Below the pieces are notes generated by a model. It was not told where the DNA came from and did not search any database. It was given only the letters and a program-made list of their open reading frames with translations. Positions 24,307-33,164 of a stretch of DNA of 64,000 nucleotides are shown in pieces. This DNA comes from Caproiciproducens galactitolivorans. GTDB taxonomy: Bacteria; Bacillota; Clostridia; Oscillospirales; Acutalibacteraceae. Every line of letters begins with the position of its first letter. Position 1 is the first letter of the stretch. The DNA is taken from the NCBI RefSeq assembly GCF_004768785.1, contig NZ_SRMQ01000002.1:1-64000 (forward strand), read 5' to 3'. A program made the position numbers and the translations under genes.

Positions 24307-24996
24307 ATGCCGGTTGGAAAAATATTAGTGGTTGACGACGACCAGAATATATGCGAGCTTTTACGTCTCTACATTGAAAAAGAAGGTTACCAGGTTGTCA
24401 TTGCCAACGATGGTCGCAAGGCGTTGGAGGCTTTCGAAACGGAAGAACCGGATCTGATTATGCTTGACATCATGCTGCCCGAACTGGACGGCTGGCAGGT
24501 CTGCCGCGAGATCCGCAAGAAATCACAGTGCCCGATTATCATGTTGACAGCAAAGGGCGAAGTTTTCGATAAAGTGCTGGGCCTTGAGCTGGGCGCGGAC
24601 GACTATGTGGTGAAACCGTTTGAAGCGAAGGAAGTAGTGGCGCGGATTAAGGCGGTTCTTCGCAGGTTGGGCAAAAACGGCGATGAAACCGTTAAAGAAG
24701 TGAAGTACGATAAGCTTTCCATCAATTTGACGAACTATGAGCTGCGCGTCAACGGCGTGCAGATTGACACCCCGCCGAAGGAAATGGAACTGATATACCA
24801 TCTGGCAAGCAATCCGAACCGCGTTTTCACACGCGACCAGCTTCTGGACGAGGTTTGGGGCTTTGATTATTATGGCGATAGCCGTACGGTCGACGTCCAC
24901 GTGAAACGGCTGAGGGAAAAGCTTGAGGGAGTTTCCGACAAATGGGCTTTGAAAACCGTTTGGGGCGTTGGCTATAAGTTTGAAGTTAAGGAATAA
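24307..24996 (+). CDS. OmpR-family response regulator
   Basis: 229 residues. Receiver domain (VVDDDQNICELL, phospho-acceptor Asp in IMLDIMLPE near 54, switch Thr in MLTAKGE, Lys in VVKPFEA) and a C-terminal winged helix (RVFTRDQLLDEVWGFDYYGDSRTVDVHVKRLREKL). It starts behind GAAGGAGGAT and is followed after three bases by its kinase, then by an HtrA protease. This arrangement resembles CssRS-HtrA and suggests control of an envelope-stress response. Confidence 0.95.
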   Translation: MPVGKILVVDDDQNICELLRLYIEKEGYQVVIANDGRKALEAFETEEPDLIMLDIMLPELDGWQVCREIRKKSQCPIIMLTAKGEVFDKVLGLELGADDYVVKPFEAKEVVARIKAVLRRLGKNGDETVKEVKYDKLSINLTNYELRVNGVQIDTPPKEMELIYHLASNPNRVFTRDQLLDEVWGFDYYGDSRTVDVHVKRLREKLEGVSDKWALKTVWGVGYKFEVKE

Positions 24997-24999
24997 AAA

Positions 25000-26490
25000 A
25001 TGCGAAAAACGCTTTTTAAAAAATATTTACGGATTACTTCCCTGATTGTTGTGATCAGCTTTTTGTTTTTAAGCTTTGTTATGCTGATCTTCGTTTCCAA
25101 TTACTGGCGCTCGGAAAAATGCGCATTGCTCCGCAAAAACGCGGAAAGCGTGGCAACGATCGCCGCAAACAGCGTTACTTCCGTACAGGATAATTTCTAT
25201 TCCATTGACGGGAAGCGCATGAAGATATTTATCGCGGCGTTTTCCGAAAACATTGACGCGGACATTTTTGTAACGCGGCTGTCCGGACAGATTGAAATCG
25301 CTTCCTATGACAGCGGGAGCGCGGTAAACGAAACCAAGCAGGTCAGCCAGGACATTATTCAAAAGGTCGTTGCAGGGGGGTACACCGCGCAGGGAACCAT
25401 GGGCGGGATTTACAGCCAGCCCTATTATGTTGTAGGCGTTCCGATTACCGTTATGAATGTGGACGGGAGCAAAACCGTAATCGGCGCGGTGTTCACCGCT
25501 TACAATGTGCGCTCTTTTAACATTTTTCTCGGCGAGATTATGCGCGTTTTCCTGTTGGCCGCGATTGCGGCGTTCATCATTTCGTTCTGTGCGGTTTGGC
25601 TCTTTTCCTACAAATTGGTGCGCCCGTTGCGGAACATGGCGGCAGCGGCCCACTCGTTCGGGAAAGGGGATTTTTCCGTACGCGTGCCGGTTACGAGTGA
25701 GGATGAGATCGGCCAGCTTGCGATGGCGTTCAACAACATGGCAAGGTCGCTGGCCTCCGGAGAAAACGCGAGCCGCAATTTTGTGGCGAATGTTTCGCAC
25801 GAGTTGAAAACGCCGATGACGACGATCGCCGGATTTATCGACGGCATTTTGGACGGAACCATTCCGCCGGAAAAACAGAAGTATTACCTGACGGTTGTTT
25901 CGCAAGAAGTGAAACGCCTTTCCCGCCTGGTCCGCACCATGCTGGCCCTTTCGAGGATTGACAGCGGGGAGCTGAAGTTGCACCCAGCGCGGTTCGATTT
26001 AACAAATACGATTTTGATTGCCTTTTTGTCGTTTGAAAAAGCGATTGAGGATAAAAAGCTGGAAATCCGGGGGCTTGAGGACGCGGAAAGCCTTTTTGTT
26101 GACGGAGATCCGGATATGATCCACCAAGTTGTATATAATTTAATTGAGAACGCCGTAAAGTTTACGAATGAAGGCGGCTATATTGAAATCCGCATCCAGG
26201 ATCTTTCCGATCGGACCAGCGTGATTATTAAAAACAGCGGGGCGGGAATTGCCCCCGACGAGCTTTCGCTGATTTTTGACCGCTTTTACAAAACCGACAA
26301 ATCCCGCAGCCAAGATAAGAACGGAATGGGTCTCGGCCTTTATATCGTAAGAACCATCGTAAAGCTGCACGGCGGTGAGATTACCGTAAGTAGTGTGCAG
26401 AACGAATACTGCCAGTTTGAATTTTGGATTCCGAAAATCAAGGAGCCGCCTAAGCTGAAAGACGGTTCTGCGGAACAGGCGAAAGAGTAA
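25000..26490 (+). CDS. Membrane sensor histidine kinase
   Basis: 496 residues. Transmembrane helix 1 (about 10-32), extracytoplasmic sensor domain (about 33-178), transmembrane helix 2 (about 180-202), HAMP linker (YKLVRPLRNMAAAAHSF), HisKA with phospho-His in NVSHELKTPMTTIAGF (about 267), then HATPase with NLIENAVKF, GAGIAPDELSLIFDRFYK and GMGLGLYIV. The partner is the regulator three bases upstream. With HtrA downstream it probably senses misfolded exported protein or envelope damage. Confidence 0.95.
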   Translation: MRKTLFKKYLRITSLIVVISFLFLSFVMLIFVSNYWRSEKCALLRKNAESVATIAANSVTSVQDNFYSIDGKRMKIFIAAFSENIDADIFVTRLSGQIEIASYDSGSAVNETKQVSQDIIQKVVAGGYTAQGTMGGIYSQPYYVVGVPITVMNVDGSKTVIGAVFTAYNVRSFNIFLGEIMRVFLLAAIAAFIISFCAVWLFSYKLVRPLRNMAAAAHSFGKGDFSVRVPVTSEDEIGQLAMAFNNMARSLASGENASRNFVANVSHELKTPMTTIAGFIDGILDGTIPPEKQKYYLTVVSQEVKRLSRLVRTMLALSRIDSGELKLHPARFDLTNTILIAFLSFEKAIEDKKLEIRGLEDAESLFVDGDPDMIHQVVYNLIENAVKFTNEGGYIEIRIQDLSDRTSVIIKNSGAGIAPDELSLIFDRFYKTDKSRSQDKNGMGLGLYIVRTIVKLHGGEITVSSVQNEYCQFEFWIPKIKEPPKLKDGSAEQAKE

Positions 26491-26513
26491 TTCACTTAGA
26501 AAGGAATAGCTTT

Positions 26514-28190
26514 ATGAGCGATCATTTCGATAACAACGACAATGGCGAAAAGAATATCTGGCCGTCGGATTCTCCGGAAGCAAACGAGGATACGCAGCCG
26601 GTAGAGCCGAAGGAAACGGACGGTGTTCCTCCGGAAAACAAGGAGGCGGTGAACGGGCCGAAACCGGATTTCGAAAACCGGTGCGGGGATGCTTCTGTCC
26701 CCCGGCAGGAGTGGCCGGGCAGCGGTCAGCCGCCGTACCAAAACCCGCAGAATCCTTATTCCCCTTACGGGCAGTATTACAATCCTTATGGACAGTATAC
26801 GAATCCGGGCGGGGGTTACGGGAATTGCGGCTACGGGCAGAATCCGCAAAATCCGTACAATCCGCAAAACCGGTACTGGACATATCCGCAAAACAACGGG
26901 CAGCAGCCCCGGCAAAACCCACAGGATCTGCAGCAGCCGAGTCAGCCCGGTGGCCCCAAACAGCCGAAACGGAAAAACACCGGGATGCGTGTGTTCCTGA
27001 TCTTTCTCGGGATCCTCATCGGTGGATTCGTTCTGGGCTTCTGCATTTACAGCGTGCATATTGCCGTTGAGCAGCAGGGCGGCTGGCAGGGCAGCACCGT
27101 TTCCCAGCCGGCAGAAAACAACAGCGCAAGCGCGGCTTCCGGTTCCAGCCAGGCGCAGAGCCCCGTAAAGATTCCCAGCGGCGCCGCCAACGCGGCGGGT
27201 ATTACGATTCAGCCTAAGCCAAGCGGCAACCCGTATGACGCAAAGACGGTCTACAAAAATACGGTGCAGAGCGTGGTAGGGGTGGAAACCACAGTCCCCG
27301 CGGCGGCGGGGAGCCAGGGTGGCGTCATTCAGGGTACCGGCATTATCGCAACAAAGGACGGCTATATCCTGACAAACGCCCATGTGGTAAACAATTCCCG
27401 TTCCTATAAAGTAAAAGTCGTGCTTTACAACAAGAAGGAGTATGACGCCAAGGTTGTGGGCTACGACAAGACTTCCGATATCGCGGTACTTCGCATCCAG
27501 GCGAATAATCTGAGCGCGGCGGTGTTTGGCAACGCGGATCAGCTTGAAATCGGCGATCCGGTAATCGCGATCGGCAATCCGGGCGGAATTGAATTCGCAA
27601 GCTCGCTGACGGGCGGGTATGTTTCCGCGCTGAACCGCACGATTGAAAGCCACAGCGACAACGGCATGACATATATCCAGACCGACGCGGCCATCAACCC
27701 CGGCAACTCGGGCGGTCCGCTGATGAATATGTACGGGCAGGTTGTTGGCATTAACTCGAACAAGATTGTTGCGACCGGCTACGAAGGAATGGGCTTTGCC
27801 ATTCCGGTGAGCAGGGCGAAAAATATTATCGACGATCTGATTGCGCGCGGATATGTCAGCGGGCGGAGCCGCCTTGGCATAACCGCCTCCACCATTACTG
27901 CGATTCAGTCGGAGCTTTCCGGTTATCCGACCGGCGTTATGATCCGCCAGATCAGCCCGGAGAGCGATTTGACAAAATCAGGCGTCGTGCCCGGCGATGT
28001 GATTACGAAAGTGGACGGTCAGACGGTTTCCAGCGTGGACGATTTATACGCCGTGCTGAACAAGCACAAGGCGGGCGATACCGTCACGCTGACGATTTTC
28101 CGTATGGGAAGCGGCCAAAATACAAATGGAGCGACCCGTGAAGTGAAAACGAAGCTTTTGGAAGATAAAGGGGAAACCCAGCAGAAATAA
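26514..28190 (+). CDS. htrA: HtrA/DegP-type membrane-anchored serine protease with PDZ domain
   Basis: 558 residues. The cytoplasmic N-terminus (about 1-158) is unusually rich in Pro, Asn, Tyr, Gln and Gly with repeated QNPY/NPYG units. A transmembrane anchor (about 160-185) and linker follow. The trypsin-like domain shows His in LTNAHVV (about 289), Asp in TSDIAVL (about 321) and Ser in PGNSGGPL (about 399). One PDZ domain lies at about 450-540. HtrA degrades or refolds damaged exported proteins. It is the third gene of the two-component operon and probably its target. Confidence 0.95.
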   Translation: MSDHFDNNDNGEKNIWPSDSPEANEDTQPVEPKETDGVPPENKEAVNGPKPDFENRCGDASVPRQEWPGSGQPPYQNPQNPYSPYGQYYNPYGQYTNPGGGYGNCGYGQNPQNPYNPQNRYWTYPQNNGQQPRQNPQDLQQPSQPGGPKQPKRKNTGMRVFLIFLGILIGGFVLGFCIYSVHIAVEQQGGWQGSTVSQPAENNSASAASGSSQAQSPVKIPSGAANAAGITIQPKPSGNPYDAKTVYKNTVQSVVGVETTVPAAAGSQGGVIQGTGIIATKDGYILTNAHVVNNSRSYKVKVVLYNKKEYDAKVVGYDKTSDIAVLRIQANNLSAAVFGNADQLEIGDPVIAIGNPGGIEFASSLTGGYVSALNRTIESHSDNGMTYIQTDAAINPGNSGGPLMNMYGQVVGINSNKIVATGYEGMGFAIPVSRAKNIIDDLIARGYVSGRSRLGITASTITAIQSELSGYPTGVMIRQISPESDLTKSGVVPGDVITKVDGQTVSSVDDLYAVLNKHKAGDTVTLTIFRMGSGQNTNGATREVKTKLLEDKGETQQK

Positions 28191-28227
28191 AGAGCCGCCG
28201 CAAAAGAGCAGAAAAGCTTATAAACGC

Positions 28228-28274
28228 AAAGCACCCCTTGCCGATGAGAAAATCATCCGCAAGGGGTGCTTTCT
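28228..28274. terminator. Terminator after htrA
   Basis: AAAGCACCCCTTGC and GCAAGGGGTGCTTT form a long stem with an inner CGATGA/TCATC pairing, followed by TTCTTA. It is symmetrical enough to work for both strands. Confidence 0.85.
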
Positions 28275-28307
28275 TATGTTGTAAGCCCGAAAGGCATTGG
28301 GAATAAG

Positions 28308-28356
28308 GGAACGTTTCCTCTTTCCTGTTGAAAGAGGAGGCGTTCCGTGTTTTTTT
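28308..28356 (+). terminator. Second strong hairpin between htrA and degV
   Basis: GGAACGTTTCCTCTTTC pairs with GAAAGAGGAGGCGTTCC across a five-base loop and is followed by GTGTTTTTTT. With the hairpin at 28228 it separates the convergent htrA and degV. Confidence 0.8.
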
Positions 28357-28405
28357 AAATAAAAAAAGAATGCAGATTTTGTTCCGCATTTCTTTTCACT
28401 GCATT

Positions 28406-29287
28406 TTATCGTTTTGAACCAAGGAAGAACAGGGCGATCGTCCCCGGGCCGGAGTGCGCCCCGATAACGGGCCCGACATAGCTGATCACGAATTTCTTTA
28501 CGCCGAGCCGGGCTTTGATTTCCTCGGCGACAAATTCGGCATCCTCCTTTGCGTCGCCGTGGCTGATAAATACCGTCTGCGACGCTGGATTGACTGCGGT
28601 TTGCTCCATATGGTCCACTAGTGCCAGAAGCGATGCGCGGCGGCCCCGGGCTTTGCCCATGTTGATCAGATGCCCTTCGTCGTCCACATGGAGCACAGGC
28701 TTAATGTTCAGCATTGTTCCAATTAAGGCGGTTGGACCGGAAATCCGGCCTCCGCGTTTTAAGTGGTGCAAATTTTCAACGGTAAACCAGTGGCAGACAC
28801 GAAGCTTCGTTTCCTCCAGCCAAATGCGCAGTTCGTCGATGCTCTTGCCTTTCCGTTTTTCCTCAACGGCAAGAGAAAGAAGCAGGCCCTCGCCCATTGA
28901 CGCACAGAGCGAATCCACGGCGTAGGCCTTTCTTTCGGGGTACTTCGGGGTCAGTTCTTCGCACGCCAGCTTTGCGGCATTGTAGGTGTTGCTCAGCCCG
29001 CTGGAAAAAGCGATGCAGAGCACATCCCGGCCGGATTGAAGTATGGGTTCCATAGCGCTTTTGAAAGCTTCCATATTCACAGCGGAGGTGGTGCAGAGCA
29101 TCCCTTCGCGGATACTACGGTAAAATTCTTTGAAAGGAAGTTCTCTTTCGTCCAGATAGTTATGGTATTCCCTGCCCATTAAGTTAAAGGAAAGGGGAAG
29201 TACAGTCAGCTCCAATTCCTCAGCTAATTCGGCAGGAAGGTCGCAGGAGGAATCCGTAACAATGGCATATTCACTCATAACCTTCAC
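28406..29287 (-). CDS. DegV-family fatty-acid-binding protein
   Basis: 293 residues, the usual DegV length. It begins AIVTDSSCDLP, the DegV hallmark, followed by LPLSFNLMGREY and the fatty-acid contact region GLSNTYNAAKLA. The C-terminal lobe has SHGDAKEDAEFVAEEI and VGPVIGAHSGPGTIALFF. DegV (FakB-like) proteins present fatty acids to the kinase FakA; no fakA is adjacent. It is monocistronic. Confidence 0.93.
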   Translation of the reverse strand: MKVMSEYAIVTDSSCDLPAELAEELELTVLPLSFNLMGREYHNYLDERELPFKEFYRSIREGMLCTTSAVNMEAFKSAMEPILQSGRDVLCIAFSSGLSNTYNAAKLACEELTPKYPERKAYAVDSLCASMGEGLLLSLAVEEKRKGKSIDELRIWLEETKLRVCHWFTVENLHHLKRGGRISGPTALIGTMLNIKPVLHVDDEGHLINMGKARGRRASLLALVDHMEQTAVNPASQTVFISHGDAKEDAEFVAEEIKARLGVKKFVISYVGPVIGAHSGPGTIALFFLGSKR

Positions 29288-29504
29288 CTTTTACATTGTA
29301 AAATATTTACAATTGTATTGTATCATGAAATTCCTTCTTCGTAAATCATCTACAGAAATAAAACAACTCTGCAGAAAGGCCAGGTTTATGTAGGAACAAT
29401 AAAAAGCTCCCCTGCTCCCTTCCGCCTATTTCCGAAAGGGAGCATTTACAGGAGAGTTTTAAAGGGGAGGAGTAAAAGATGAAAACAATAAAAAAGAAGA
29501 AGGA

Positions 29505-29526
29505 ACGGAAAGCCGTTCCTTTTTAT
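29505..29526 (-). terminator. Terminator of the GntR-ABC operon
   Basis: Read on the minus strand, GGAACGG-CTTT-CCGTTCC is followed by TTCTTCTTTTTT, 30 bases after the permease stop. Confidence 0.7.
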
Positions 29527-29554
29527 TATGTCCTGTTATTTTCCGGTTTATACA

Positions 29555-30178
29555 TCAGATTTCTTTATTTTGAAAAATCCGGCAGGATAGAAAATAAGAC
29601 CCGGCATACAGGAGCAGGGAAACCGGCAGAACGAGCGCCAACAGAAGCTCCGACGTCGAATCGTCAATGGGGCCGAAGGAGGGCAGGCTGAGATGGAGTT
29701 CCGACAGAATGGTCGCTGCTGCGGTGGGAAGAAAGCAAAACAAAATGATCCATAGGCGGGCTTTCTGTGTGCCGAATTTATAGAGAAGAGGCATCATAAA
29801 AGCCAAAACACAAAGGGAAAGCGCAAAAAAACAGTAGAGAATCACCGGTAATTCCGAATCCATCTTGCTGGAAAGCAGGGCAAGCAGGGCGGATACGGCG
29901 CATCCGACGGCAATGAATAAAAACCCGAGAAGATACCTGCTTAGTACAATCTGTTTTTTCGTTACCGGCAGGGAAAGAAGGTAAATATCCCATTTTGCAA
30001 GTTCGTCATAGGCAAAGGTGTTCATAAGCACCATAGCGGAAAACATGATGATTATGGCGGACAGAAAAGCACTATTGCCCATGGATGAGAAGATGAGGAC
30101 GTAAAGAACGATGGTAAATCCGATTTTTATTCCGATTTTTCTCATGGTAAGCAGGTCTTTTGTAATCAATGCGCTCAT
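29555..30178 (-). CDS. ABC-2 type permease
   Basis: 207 residues with six predicted membrane helices (for example IGFTIVLYVLIFSSMG, LLGFLFIAVGCAVSALLALL, LALVLPVSLLLYAGSYFL). It matches the ABC-2 permease family that pairs with GntR(YtrA)-linked ATPases, often for antimicrobial-peptide or envelope-stress export. It overlaps the ATPase gene upstream by four bases. Confidence 0.85.
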   Translation of the reverse strand: MSALITKDLLTMRKIGIKIGFTIVLYVLIFSSMGNSAFLSAIIIMFSAMVLMNTFAYDELAKWDIYLLSLPVTKKQIVLSRYLLGFLFIAVGCAVSALLALLSSKMDSELPVILYCFFALSLCVLAFMMPLLYKFGTQKARLWIILFCFLPTAAATILSELHLSLPSFGPIDDSTSELLLALVLPVSLLLYAGSYFLSCRIFQNKEI

Positions 30179-31035
30179 GCTTTTTCCCCCTTTACATACA
30201 GAAGCATAATTTCGTCGATGGCAGCCGCGTCCACGACCAGCCTGGGATGCTTTCGCTTGAATTCATCGCGGTTTTCGACCAGTGCTTCATAGCCGCATTC
30301 ATTTTTGTGCCAGCGGACAAGTTCCGTTTTATCGAGCTTCTGAAAATCTGCCGCACCGCATTTCACAATTCCGCAAAGATAGATCAGGTCGTCCTTTGAG
30401 CGGTCGAACACGACGTTCCCTTCGTGGATAAACGTGATGTAATCCGCGACTTTTTCAAGGTCGCCGGTAATATGGGAGGAAAACAGAATCGCATGGGATT
30501 CATCCTGAATGAAATCGAGGAAGATATCGAGAATTTCGCTACGGACAATCGGGTCGAGTCCGCTGGTAGCTTCGTCCAGGATCAGCAGGCGCGGGTGGTG
30601 TGCGAGCGCGCTGGCAATGCTCAGCTTCATTTTCATCCCTTTGGAGTATTCTTTTATTATTTTATCCTTGGAAATCCGGAAACGGCGAAGGTAGTCGTCG
30701 TACAGGGCATCATCCCAGCTTTTGTAAATCCGTTTTAAAATTTTTGCAATATCGCTAGCCTTAAATTCGCTGTGAAAATAGCTTTCGTCAAAGACGACGC
30801 CGATTTGCTCCTTAATTTTGCATTCGTCCTGAATATTGTCCATTCCGAAGATTTTAACGGAACCGGCGTCCCGGCGGATTTCATTTAAAATCAGCTTAAT
30901 AGTGGTTGTTTTTCCCGCACCGTTCTCACCGATAAAGCCGACAATACTGCCGCTTGGAACGGTAAAGCTGACGTTTTTGAGCTGAAACGACGGGTAGTTT
31001 TTGCAAAGATTCCTTACCTCTATAACATTTTCCAT
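30175..31035 (-). CDS. ABC transporter ATPase
   Basis: 286 residues. Walker A GENGAGKTT, Q-loop region IGVVFDE, signature YSKGMKMKLSIA (SxGM instead of SGGQ, as in YtrB/BcrA types), Walker B LLILDEAT and H-loop SSHI. The C-terminal extension (about 210-286) is typical of this subfamily. It is co-transcribed with the YtrA-like regulator (23-base gap) and the permease. Confidence 0.93.
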   Translation of the reverse strand: MENVIEVRNLCKNYPSFQLKNVSFTVPSGSIVGFIGENGAGKTTTIKLILNEIRRDAGSVKIFGMDNIQDECKIKEQIGVVFDESYFHSEFKASDIAKILKRIYKSWDDALYDDYLRRFRISKDKIIKEYSKGMKMKLSIASALAHHPRLLILDEATSGLDPIVRSEILDIFLDFIQDESHAILFSSHITGDLEKVADYITFIHEGNVVFDRSKDDLIYLCGIVKCGAADFQKLDKTELVRWHKNECGYEALVENRDEFKRKHPRLVVDAAAIDEIMLLYVKGEKA

Positions 31036-31058
31036 AAATATTCCTCCGGCACGCTAAT

Positions 31059-31433
31059 TTATTCGCCATTATAAAGAAGGGAAAGCATTTCGGTAAGCTC
31101 GGAAAGCGAAATTCCGCACGATTTTGCCGTGTCCACCGCGCTTTGCAGAAAGCTTTCCGCTTTTTTTAACTGTTCCTCGCGGATAAGCGCCATATTTTTC
31201 CGCGCGACAAAGCTTCCCTTGCCCGCGACGGTTTCGATAAATCCGTCGCGCTCCAGATCTTCATAGGCGCGTTTCGTGGTGATCACGCTGATATGAAGCT
31301 CCTTTGCCAGGAGCCGCATGGAGGGCAGCGCGTCCCCTTCATTCAGATAACCGGTGATTATATGGCTTTTAATCTGTTCGGTTATCTGTTCATAAATCGG
31401 TCTTCCGCTGGAATTGCTGATAATGATATCCAA
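31059..31433 (-). CDS. GntR-family regulator, YtrA subfamily
   Basis: 124 residues: winged helix (about 8-75, with ITGYLNEGDALPSMRLLAKELHISVITTKRAYEDLERDGFI) and a short C-terminal dimer helix instead of a large effector domain, which defines the YtrA subfamily. Such proteins repress their own ABC operon. A matching palindrome overlaps its promoter. Confidence 0.92.
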   Translation of the reverse strand: MDIIISNSSGRPIYEQITEQIKSHIITGYLNEGDALPSMRLLAKELHISVITTKRAYEDLERDGFIETVAGKGSFVARKNMALIREEQLKKAESFLQSAVDTAKSCGISLSELTEMLSLLYNGE

Positions 31434-31461
31434 TTCATCACCTCGCAGGCATCAACACGAA

Positions 31462-31509
31462 CTGTATATATCGTATATATACAGTATCATCATTATACCC
31501 ACTTGTCAA
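31462..31509 (-). promoter_or_regulatory. Promoter and operator of the GntR-ABC operon
   Basis: On the minus strand TTGACA (31504-31509) is followed after 17 bases by TACTGT. The near-perfect palindrome CTGTATATATcgTATATACAG-type sequence at 31462-31484 overlaps the -10 and start region, as expected for YtrA self-repression. It lies 108 bases from the start of the phage-like cluster on the other strand. Confidence 0.65.
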
Positions 31510-31591
31510 TCCTTGATAAAAATTTTTCTTTTTTCCCTCTACAGGGAAATTTCGGGCGGTAAATACGGGTGTGTTGAAAGGAGGCGAAAGA

Positions 31592-31918
31592 TTGGACAGG
31601 AATTCGGAAACAGGGGAAAGAATCCGTAGGCGCGTGAAAAAAGGCTACGAAAGGCTGGCTTATGGGGGAATCGCTGACGCGGTGCGGCTGCTTTTTACCG
31701 ACGAGCCGGATTTGGCGGCGCTCGACAAAATGGATTTGTTCAATATTGCAGAAATTAAACGCCCGCGGGGCGGCGGAATGGAAATTAAGTTTTTCGACCG
31801 CATTAAGGCGCTGGAAAGTCTGGAGGGGATGAGCGAAACAAACAGCGATTCCATGCCGCTGTACCGTGCGCTGCAGGAGTGCGCGCGTTCGCTTAAAGAA
31901 AAAGGAAATGGGAATTAA
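31592..31918 (+). CDS. Phage terminase small subunit-like protein
   Basis: 108 residues from the TTG after AAGGAGG; a GTG at 31571 overlaps that site and is unlikely. It is small and basic to acidic with helical N-terminus (GERIRRRVKKGYERLAYGGIADAVRLLF) and EIKRPRGGGMEIKFFDRIKALESL, the helix set seen in small terminases of PBSX-like phages. These bind DNA ends and load the motor. It overlaps the large terminase by 11 bases, supporting the call. Confidence 0.75.
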   Translation: MDRNSETGERIRRRVKKGYERLAYGGIADAVRLLFTDEPDLAALDKMDLFNIAEIKRPRGGGMEIKFFDRIKALESLEGMSETNSDSMPLYRALQECARSLKEKGNGN

Positions 31919-33164
31919 GAAATTTTCTGAAAAGCAGTTGCAGGCGCTTTCGTGGTGGTGCCCGGGCAGCCCGTACGCAAACCGGGACGCGGTCATCTGC
32001 GACGGCGCGGTGCGAAGCGGCAAAACGCTCTGCCTTGGAATCTCGTTTGTGGCGTGGGCGCTGTGCTGTTTTCAGAACCGATCGTTTGCCTTTTGCGGAA
32101 AGACCATACGCTCGCTGAAACGGAACCTGATTACCACTTTGCTGCCGGCCTTGCAGGACGCCGGGTTCCGCTGCCGGATGGCGGCGGCGGAAAACCGCAT
32201 GGATATTTCCCTTGGAAAGAATGAAAACCGGTTTTACTTGTTCGGTGGAAAGGACGAAGGTTCCCCGGCGCTTATTCAGGGAATGACCCTTTCGGGGGTG
32301 CTATTCGACGAGGTGGCGCTGATGCCGCGCTCGTTTGTGGAGCAGGCGCTGGCCCGCTGTTCGGTGGAGGGCTCCAAATTCTGGTTCAACTGCAACCCGG
32401 AAAATCCGCAGCATTGGTTTTACCGCGAATGGATTTTGAAAACGGAGCAGAAAAACGCTTTGTACCTGCACTTCACCATGGAGGACAATCCATCGCTCAG
32501 CCCCGAAATCCGGGCGCGCTACCGTGGGCTGTACGCCGGAACGTTTTACGAACGGTTTGTGCTGGGACGGTGGGTGGCCGCACAAGGCTTAGTGTACCCG
32601 TTTATGACGGATTCCATGTTCTGCGATGCGCCGCATGGCTGCGGGCGCTTTCGCGTTTCCTGCGACTACGGGACGGTAAACCCATGCTCCATTGGGCTTT
32701 GGGGGGAGAAGGACGGCGTATGGTACCGGGTGGACGAATACTATTTTGATTCGCGCAGCGCAGGTATTCAGCGCACCGATGAGGAGCATTACGCGGGGTT
32801 GGAGCAGCTTTGCGGTGGGCGGGAAATTGAAAGCGTGACGGTCGACCCTTCCGCGGCGAGCTTTATGGAGGTCATCCGTCGGCATGGGAAATACCATGTG
32901 GTGCCCGCGCACAACGATGTGCTGTACGGAATTCGGAGGGTCAGCGTTGCGCTCAAGCAGGGTGACATCAAAATCTGCCGAAACTGTACGGACGCGGTGC
33001 GGGAATTTGGCCTGTACCGCTGGAACGACGACAAAAACCGGGACGCCCCGGTAAAAGAAAACGATCACGCGATGGACGACATCCGGTATTTTGTAACGAC
33101 GCTCCTGTTACGGGAGGACGCTTTCTTTGCCGTTGCCGCCCCGCGCGGGAAAGGAGAACCATGA
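31908..33164 (+). CDS. Phage terminase large subunit (packaging ATPase/nuclease)
   Basis: 418 residues, PBSX XtmB-type. Walker A GAVRSGKT (about 34-41) and Walker B LFDEVAL (about 132) are intact. The nuclease acidic residues are present in SCDYGT (about 252), VDPSA (about 313) and MDDIRY (about 389). All catalytic positions needed for DNA translocation and cutting therefore appear conserved, which argues against decay. It overlaps the genes on either side, as in compact late operons. Confidence 0.95.
   Translation: MGIKKFSEKQLQALSWWCPGSPYANRDAVICDGAVRSGKTLCLGISFVAWALCCFQNRSFAFCGKTIRSLKRNLITTLLPALQDAGFRCRMAAAENRMDISLGKNENRFYLFGGKDEGSPALIQGMTLSGVLFDEVALMPRSFVEQALARCSVEGSKFWFNCNPENPQHWFYREWILKTEQKNALYLHFTMEDNPSLSPEIRARYRGLYAGTFYERFVLGRWVAAQGLVYPFMTDSMFCDAPHGCGRFRVSCDYGTVNPCSIGLWGEKDGVWYRVDEYYFDSRSAGIQRTDEEHYAGLEQLCGGREIESVTVDPSAASFMEVIRRHGKYHVVPAHNDVLYGIRRVSVALKQGDIKICRNCTDAVREFGLYRWNDDKNRDAPVKENDHAMDDIRYFVTTLLLREDAFFAVAAPRGKGEP

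Noticed and set aside
24009-24335. 108-codon frame between leuD and the response regulator
   Set aside because: It covers two terminators and the regulator promoter region, has no ribosome site and ends inside the next gene.
29479-29691. 70-codon frame with a good ribosome site (GGGGAGGAG) before the ABC permease end
   Set aside because: It contains the operon terminator and is mostly antisense to the permease. It may be a leader peptide, but there is no support beyond the ribosome site.
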